DNA of 64,000 bases from Setophaga petechia. Taxonomy: Eukaryota > Chordata > Aves > Passeriformes > Parulidae. The notes beneath the pieces were generated by a model. It was not told the origin of the DNA. It worked only from the letters and a program-made list of their open reading frames with translations, and did not search any database. Shown here piece after piece: positions 57,901 to 64,000 of this stretch. Where the stretch lies: positions 31,676,557 through 31,740,556 of the forward strand of contig JANCRA010000008.1 in NCBI GenBank assembly GCA_024362935.1. Direction: 5' to 3'. The translations under genes were made by a program, and so were the position numbers. Position 1 is the stretch's first letter, and every line of letters starts with the position of its first letter.

Positions 57901-60770
57901 TTCTCAAGAGCTGGAATCCCTAATGACTAAACCCCTTCTCACTGCATCTTAATCTGTGATCTGTATCTGCCCTGATCAGCATCTGGACCCCTGGTTTCAA
58001 ATGCCAGTGGGAACAAGTCTGTTCTGATTCTTTATTTTCTCAAGGCATCTGTAAAGCACAGCTGTACATGGTGCAAGCCCGTGGGTGTCAGTCTGAATGC
58101 GTTTGTGCAATAGCAGGGATGTGAAACCAGCATGAAACTCTTGGCTGGACAGGGTATTGCATGAAGTGGGAAGCTGAAGTTTCACTGAGAGAGACAACGG
58201 TTCCTCAACATTTCATACCACTGAAATGTGGCATGAAATGGCCACTTACGTGGCCTCTGTAAGAACAGACATCTAGACCTAAGTATAATTTGGGTGTTTG
58301 GTATATTTAAAAGAAAAACCCCAAAATACAACAAACTGCAATATGGGAGGGCTGGTCTAATTTTTAGCTGTTAAGAAGGAACTTGCAGTTGTCTGTCAGT
58401 TACTGGATGTGTAATCTGGTGTACTACTAAGACTCACAAAATGAGCTCATGAAATCATTATTTGCTTGCTTGTAAGGGAATTATGCCTAAATCTGCAGTG
58501 ATGGAACCAGGTCAGCTCCACAGGAGGTCTGTTTGTTCTAATGCCAGGTGGAGCCATGTACCACTTGTCCTTATTACAGTAATTTGTTTCCATTACTTTG
58601 AGATTCAGCTAAGGTAAGATACAGATTTTTCCACATGTAGGTTAGAGTGAAATCAGTAAAGAACACTTCCAAGTATTAAGTCTGATGCTTGACAGTTTAC
58701 TCTCAAAGCTAGGAAAGCTCAATGGTGTCAATTATTTCTAAGATCATCTCTGCACCCGAGTTCAGTTTTGAAATAAATTATGAGGTCAACATACTGCTGC
58801 TGGTGAGGGATAACAGACAAGGTTGTCTTAAAATAATCCATTTAATTAACTGCTTCTGAAATAACTGGCCTGCATATTAACGATGTCCCTCTTATTAATT
58901 AGGCAGTTCTAAAATACTGTGTTGAATAGTCTATTGTAAGGGAGAAGAGAATTCACTTGTTATTTCAGGAAGGTTTATTTCTGTTTCCCTCTCAGCCTGG
59001 AACAGTCCTTGCCAGGCTTGAATGGGAACAGGAGGATACTGCTGTTTCCGTGTTGAGGTTTGCCACCCTCAATTGGCCTGGATGCTTTTCAGCTGTAATT
59101 ATGGAGATATGATGAATGCTAAGTGATAGAATGGGACCACTTAACTCTGATGGGTTCCTGAGGCAGCCAGCGCTGATTGAGGAAGTCGTGTTAAGTTGCA
59201 GTGGGACAGTTACACAAGGACAGAGTGGCCCCAGCACATGCAGCTGAGAGTCTTCTCAATATTTTGGCACATATTGAATTTGGCACCTCCTTCATTCTCA
59301 CCCTCTGCCTTTTATTTCAGGTAATAGTCAAAATCACTCTTGTGTTCCAGTGAGGGGACTGGGTTTATAGCATTTGGAGGGGAGTGGTTTTAACTATCTT
59401 CTTGGACTCTACTACATGAGTAACCCATGTAAGAAAGCTGGTAAACTTAAGAGTGAGAAAAAAGGTAACTGGAGATGCCAGAACATGTTAATAGGAAGAA
59501 ACCAGAGCAGCAGTTGCCAAAGTCAGGAAGTGCATTCAGTTGATTTGATGGATCCTCTCTGCTCATCCGAGTAATTGCAGAGGAACTGGAGATGCTTAAG
59601 ACTCCTAACAGTGCTCCAGGCTGAGGGAGCTGTGACGTGAGAATTTCGTACAGTGCAGCATCCAGCTCTGATGAGCAAAGATTTAAACCAAAAAAAGTTC
59701 CTGGTGTAGTAATCACCTTTGCAGAACTGTTTCAACAAAGCATTGTGTTCCTTTAAATGGGATTCAGGGATGATTTCTGAGTATGAGTGAATGCAACTCC
59801 TGTGGGAAAATCAATTGCAAACGTACTGCTAAAGAGAGGATGCTACTATTAAAAGTTAAACTAGTCACAGGCATGTAAGCCCTGTATGCTTCTGAGGCAG
59901 CCCCAGAGAAAAAGCTTTTCTGAGAATGTATGTATCATGAAAAACTGTTCTAAACGTGCAGCAAATATACATGCTGGTAGCTTGAGCCCACTGTAGATAT
60001 TTTTTTAGAGAACTTTCACTGAAGGGTTAGTTATCTGCTAATATTAGTTGTTTAAGAGTCATTTTGGAAAGATTAATGATACATTAGTAAACTTGTACAA
60101 ATTTGCATTGAAAATCAGTCTGCATGAACAAGTCACCTAACTCATTGAAAATTACTTCTTTTGGTTTAGGAATGCACAGAAGAAAACCCTAACTGCTCAT
60201 CACAAAAGTCAAATAACTGAAGACAATGACTCAGCTTCCACAACGAAAAGGACTTACACATGCCCTTTACTAGCATAGATCAGCTTTTTGCTGAGGAGAC
60301 AAACATGCACTGCACATGTAGCATTGCTGCTCTTATTACAGCTTGGTAATCTTGCCAGGGATCGTTTGTCAAGAGTTTGAAGAAAGCAGTTAAGCCTGTC
60401 CACAACACTGCAAGAGGAGACCAGGCTTCAGCTGATGAACAGCAGCTTAACTCTACCACATTTAACCCAGGTCAGATAATCTACAGCCTTAGCCTGAATG
60501 AAAGCTCACTAAAATTACTTTTTTACATCTGTAACATGCAGCTGATGGATTTTAAACAAATATAACCACAGCCTCAGCTAGGGAGAGCTGAAAAGCCTAC
60601 ATGATATATATTTTTCACATTCCAGGATCAGAGGGAGATGATGACATCTTGGGTAAATTGGTGTACAAGGGTTCCACCACACCCTCTCTCAACTACTCCA
60701 TGCTGACAAGCTTTTACTTAGTACAAAGAGGCTACAAAACTATGAAACAATCTTTAAAAAGGTAGTTTCA
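54991..60770. other. Intergenic spacer between convergent C6orf62 and ACOT13
   Basis: The 5.8 kb are AT-rich, with short scattered open frames and no recognised exon, RNA gene or complete mobile element. The only notable composition feature is the T/GTTT tract at 57204-57271. Confidence 0.6.
57204..57271. repeat. Poly-T / (GTTT)n low-complexity tract
   Basis: Runs of T broken by G, including three or more GTTT units, in the C6orf62-ACOT13 spacer. It could be the reverse-strand A tail of an old retroposed piece, but no body is recognisable next to it. Confidence 0.8.
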
Positions 60771-60795
60771 GAAAGCTTTATTGAATACTTCTTAA

Positions 60796-60801
60796 TTTAT
60801 T
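60796..60801 (-). terminator. ACOT13: Poly(A) signal AATAAA, ACOT13
   Basis: TTTATT on + gives AATAAA on the ACOT13 strand about 500 bases after the stop. A second copy at 60778-60783 is close by. Confidence 0.6.
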
Positions 60802-61301
60802 ACAGCATCAGTAAATTACATTTTGCATTAGCCTGCTTTACACTTTCAAACCAATTCTGGACAATGTTACAGGAACTCTGTACTACCACCTCAGGGAACA
60901 AGTACAGTTGGGAAGCACTTCTAGTGGTGTTTGAGTGTGACAGTGACAGACCTGGAGACAGGGTTGCTTTGTCACATGATGCCACAGGTAGAGAAAGCAG
61001 ATCTCTTAAAATGCTGTCATGCTGGTTAACCATATGGCTGGCCTAAAGGCTCTTCCCTTCTGCTATCTTGACCAAAAAAAGCCAGGTGCCTCCCTGTGCT
61101 GTCACACTCTGTTGTTCATCCCAAACCCAGGCTTGTAGCAATACTGGTGGTAATTAAGAAATCTGTTCACTTATTGTAGAAGTGAGACAAATTCACTGAT
61201 AGAGAGTATCACAACTTTGTGCAGATGATATTGTATAAGTGAGAAAATAATTCTGAATGGGATTCTGGAGTCCAACATTCTTATTTAAAATATTTTTCAT
61301 C

Positions 61302-63786
61302 TTAATTTCCCAAGAACTTTGTATGTCTACCTTGTGCAATTAACTTTCCTGTAGCCTTATTTGTTAAATCCACAGTGGCAAATGCAAGAGTTTTTCCTTG
61401 CTTCAAAATCTGAGCTGTAATCAGTATATCTTCTCCAATCTTAGCAGCAGAAGTATATCTTCAAGGAAGAAAAAAAGGAACAGGTAAGCAATTGTGCAGA
61501 GGATAAATCCAATATTCCTACATTTTATATTATCATGAAGGAATTAGTAGAAATAGGTAATAAAGCAACATCTGTCTGCCTGCCTACTTGCACGCCCCCA
61601 CTTAATGGATTTGAGCTCCTCTAACTACTGGCAGTGGTAAGTAAGTGTAAGAGTTCTCTGAGAAAATGGAGGCTAGAAAGAAACCCATTGGCTTGGCTCT
61701 GAGGAAAAGTCTGTTTTGGAACAGACACAATGAGGTATCCAAGACTTCAGTAAAAAGTTCAGCTCCAAGTCCTATTCCAACCACTGCTGGCTCCCTACAG
61801 CCTTTCTAAACTAGTTTGGCTGCTTCAACTTCAAGATGTCAATGTCAAAGGCTCCAGAAGGTCATTTCTGTATGGAACTGTAAGCATAGGTTAACTGTTC
61901 CCATTCCTCAGTTAGAGGAAAGTCATGGAAATCTGGGCACCCTCAAATGTTGTTTCCATTCATTAGAAAACTCTTTGTTTTATTTACATGAGCAGGAGGG
62001 TGTGCTTTTAAAACATACTCTTTGGGGAATAGGAAGAAATTTCTGCACAAAGAATTCCCCTGGAACAAATTAGGAGGAACATGATCCAACCATGATCTGA
62101 GGTAAGGGAACAATATGCAAATGTCAGAGGTGCAGAGGAAAATGAAGAATTGCTGGATGTTAATCTTGTGGAGATAAATTTCATCAACGAGTCCATTTTT
62201 ATACACGACGCCATGTCACAAGAATGTCAGCCACGCCTAACGCTGATGTAGCACCAGCTCCACTGCTTGACAAGGGCAGGATTTCAGCCTTGTCTCATTT
62301 CCAGAAGCTACTGCTGATCCTCTTGTGGTTACCAAAAAAAAATTTTCTCTGTTTCTCTCTGTTCTTTCCATTACTGAAATAGCTTCCTCATGACAACTTT
62401 TTAAAAAGCTCCTTCCCAAAAAGGAAAAAAGTTCTTGTAACAATATTTGATATCCAATATCACTTGTTCAATGAATGCAGTAGTCCAAGTTAAAAAAAGA
62501 TATTAATATTGCTTCATCTAGCATTGCCTAAAGGTAATTTTGGATCACCTCCAGAGACAGCACTTTCTTCAGATTTCAGCCCTTATGTAATTGGGTGAAC
62601 ATAACTGATAGTGTCAATAATTCAGATGTTGCCCTCTTGCTATACGACTGCAGGAAAAAAACCCATAATGATAGGAGAATTTTAGGTTTTATTTCCAGCA
62701 AGATCCTAGTCATCACAGTGGTAGCATGAAGCTTAAATAGATGCTTAATCCCCCATCTGCCTAGTGGAGAAATCAGAAGGTGCTGGGAGAGAAAGGAGGG
62801 AACCTGGTAAAGATACAGATCACTCCCCACACACTTTAAAAGCTTCTTTTTTTTTTAAGGCGGTTTTGATGAGGGGTTACTTTTCTAACATTTTTAATGC
62901 TCTGTGTTAGTTATTCTAAGTAGGATTACTTTCATTCCAATTGGTCATAAGGTCTTCATTAAAAGTAATGAAGCAAAGCTGACAAGCTACAATAGCATGA
63001 TCAAAGAAAGTTTCAGAATAATTGGTGTTTTAAGACATCGTGCTTTGAATTTTCATTACAGGAAGAACTATTCTCAGTATAAAACTACCTTAAAATAACC
63101 TAGAGCAAAGTATTCTTCTCCACTGTGAAATTCTGATTCAATCTGTAATTTGCCCTCTATACACAATAGAGGTAAACTCTACTTTTTCTCTGGTTTATGA
63201 AGTAATACTAAAATAGGGTTTACAGAAAGCTGCTTACCCTAGAACCTAGGTTTTGAGGAGCTATTAACATACTTGCATAAGCAAAAACTGAAACCAAACC
63301 AATTTCTTAGGAGTAAAATTGTTGACATATCAGCATCCCTCCCTTTACATTCTATGAAGGAATGGGAACAGTCTCATAAACACATGTAACAAATAAAAGC
63401 TTAAGAAGGTCCAACTCAGAATTTGAAATCAAATGTCAGTCTCCAAAAACACACATGCAATCCCTTTAATTTATCAAAACAGGACTTCTGAAACCAAAGA
63501 AAACACCCATTTTTAGTGAGTGCCACAGCAGAGAAAAGATGTACAATGGAGTCAATAGGGGAAGAAAAGTATGTTTTGGTACCACAGTGGATGATACCTA
63601 CGTGATGTTCATGTCCACACTGACCCCAGGCGCTGCTCTTTCTGTGTACAGCAATGCTGCTGTTGACACCACATCCACAAGGGTGGCTGTCAAACCTCCG
63701 TGTAATGTGCCCCCTCTGTTTGTATGCTCCTCCTCTACCTTCATTTCACAAACAACTTTTCCAGGAGTTGCAGAGTGAAGTTTCAT
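61302..63786 (-). CDS. ACOT13: ACOT13 (THEM2), acyl-CoA thioesterase 13; last two coding exons, first exon off window
   Basis: ACOT13 is a hotdog-fold thioesterase that hydrolyses medium- and long-chain acyl-CoAs at mitochondria and binds PCTP (family knowledge). Exon 63786-63602 encodes 61 codons plus two bases; exon 61458-61302 supplies the rest and the stop TAA (61304-61302). Boundaries are AG/GT and the phase agrees (AC|A, Thr then Tyr). Visible motifs are GKVVCEMKVEEEHTN, GTLHGGLTATLVD and GVSVDMNITYTSAAKIGED, ending QGRHTKFLGN. The hotdog catalytic set appears intact: Asn of EEHTN, the HGG helix start, and Asp of LVD. Human ACOT13 is 140 aa; about 113 residues are here, so roughly 27 lie beyond 64000. 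TERAAPGVS replaces human TERGAPGVS as I recall it. The upstream exon ends in phase 0. Confidence 0.95.
63602..63786 (-). CDS. ACOT13: ACOT13 exon with the hotdog active-site helix
   Basis: This 185-nt exon carries the residues that define the family: EEHTN, then GTLHGG at the start of the central helix, then LVD. The acceptor is TATACAG before ATGAAACTT and the donor is AC|GTAGGT. The ATG at the exon start is an internal Met codon, not the protein start. The open frame on the opposite strand (63539-63778) is its shadow. Confidence 0.94.
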
Positions 63787-64000
63787 CTGTATAACCAAAA
63801 AAGGAATAAAAAGCTTAGTGACAGTATACCAACACCTAATATTGCCCTCAATCAAATTGAAAGTAAATTTTTTCTGACTCTGGACTCATGAGACGAATTA
63901 AACGAAGGAAAATAGAGTAATTCAACTGTTCCATTAGATATTCCCATAGATTTTGAGCAGAAGACTGTTGCCTTTGAAAAATCTGCACTTCTAATGCAGA

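Noticed and set aside
63539..63778. 79-codon + strand ORF over an ACOT13 exon
   Set aside because: Antisense shadow of the exon encoding the HGG active-site helix.
1..64000. CRISPR arrays, operons, tRNA or rRNA genes
   Set aside because: None seen by eye. The DNA is vertebrate, with spliced genes and no regular spacer array. A tRNA or snoRNA scan was not possible.

Overview
This is vertebrate nuclear DNA, most likely from a bird and probably a songbird. The genes are split into short exons with GT-AG introns, CpG-rich promoters and AATAAA signals. Most of the window is intronic or intergenic. The bird call rests on compact introns, a CR1-type LINE tail ending in a TTCTATGATTCTG-like microsatellite near 42.18 kb, and a 428 bp solo LTR at 19.87 kb of a type I associate with songbird genomes. 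These are recognitions from memory, not database matches.

Four protein-coding genes could be reconstructed exon by exon, with reading phase consistent across every junction. RIPOR2 (FAM65B) lies on + from 418 to about 27.45 kb; its last 16 coding exons are present and the 5' end is outside the window. GMNN (geminin) lies on - and is complete: CDS 37383 down to 32358, promoter near 38.0-38.12 kb. The orthologue of human C6orf62 lies on + and is complete: CDS 48499-52831, CpG-island promoter near 46-47.5 kb. ACOT13 (THEM2) lies on -, with its last two coding exons at 63786-63602 and 61458-61302; its first exon is beyond 64000. This order and orientation is the one I recall for human 6p22.3 (ACOT13, C6orf62, GMNN, RIPOR2), read in reverse.

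Region by region: 1-27.45 kb is RIPOR2, with a solo LTR in one intron and a probable alternative terminal exon at 14278. From 27.45 to 32.05 kb is a gene-free spacer between the convergent RIPOR2 and GMNN 3' ends. From 32.05 to 38.12 kb is GMNN, with a 99 bp tandem duplication in its CpG-rich 5' region. From 38.12 to 46 kb is the divergent GMNN/C6orf62 intergenic region, holding GC-rich patches, a CTCF-like core, old LINE/LTR fragments and an exon-like segment at 40077. From 46 to about 55 kb is C6orf62. From 55 to 60.77 kb is the spacer to ACOT13, and 60.77-64 kb is ACOT13.

The four genes do not form a pathway. RIPOR2 restrains RhoA, geminin blocks CDT1 relicensing, ACOT13 hydrolyses acyl-CoAs and C6orf62 has no established function. 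I found no clearly new biological system. The best leads are the RIPOR2 alternative end at 14278, the orphan exon-like segments at 40.08-40.76 kb, the duplication in the GMNN 5' region, and the interleaved inverted repeats just before a 44-nt RIPOR2 exon.
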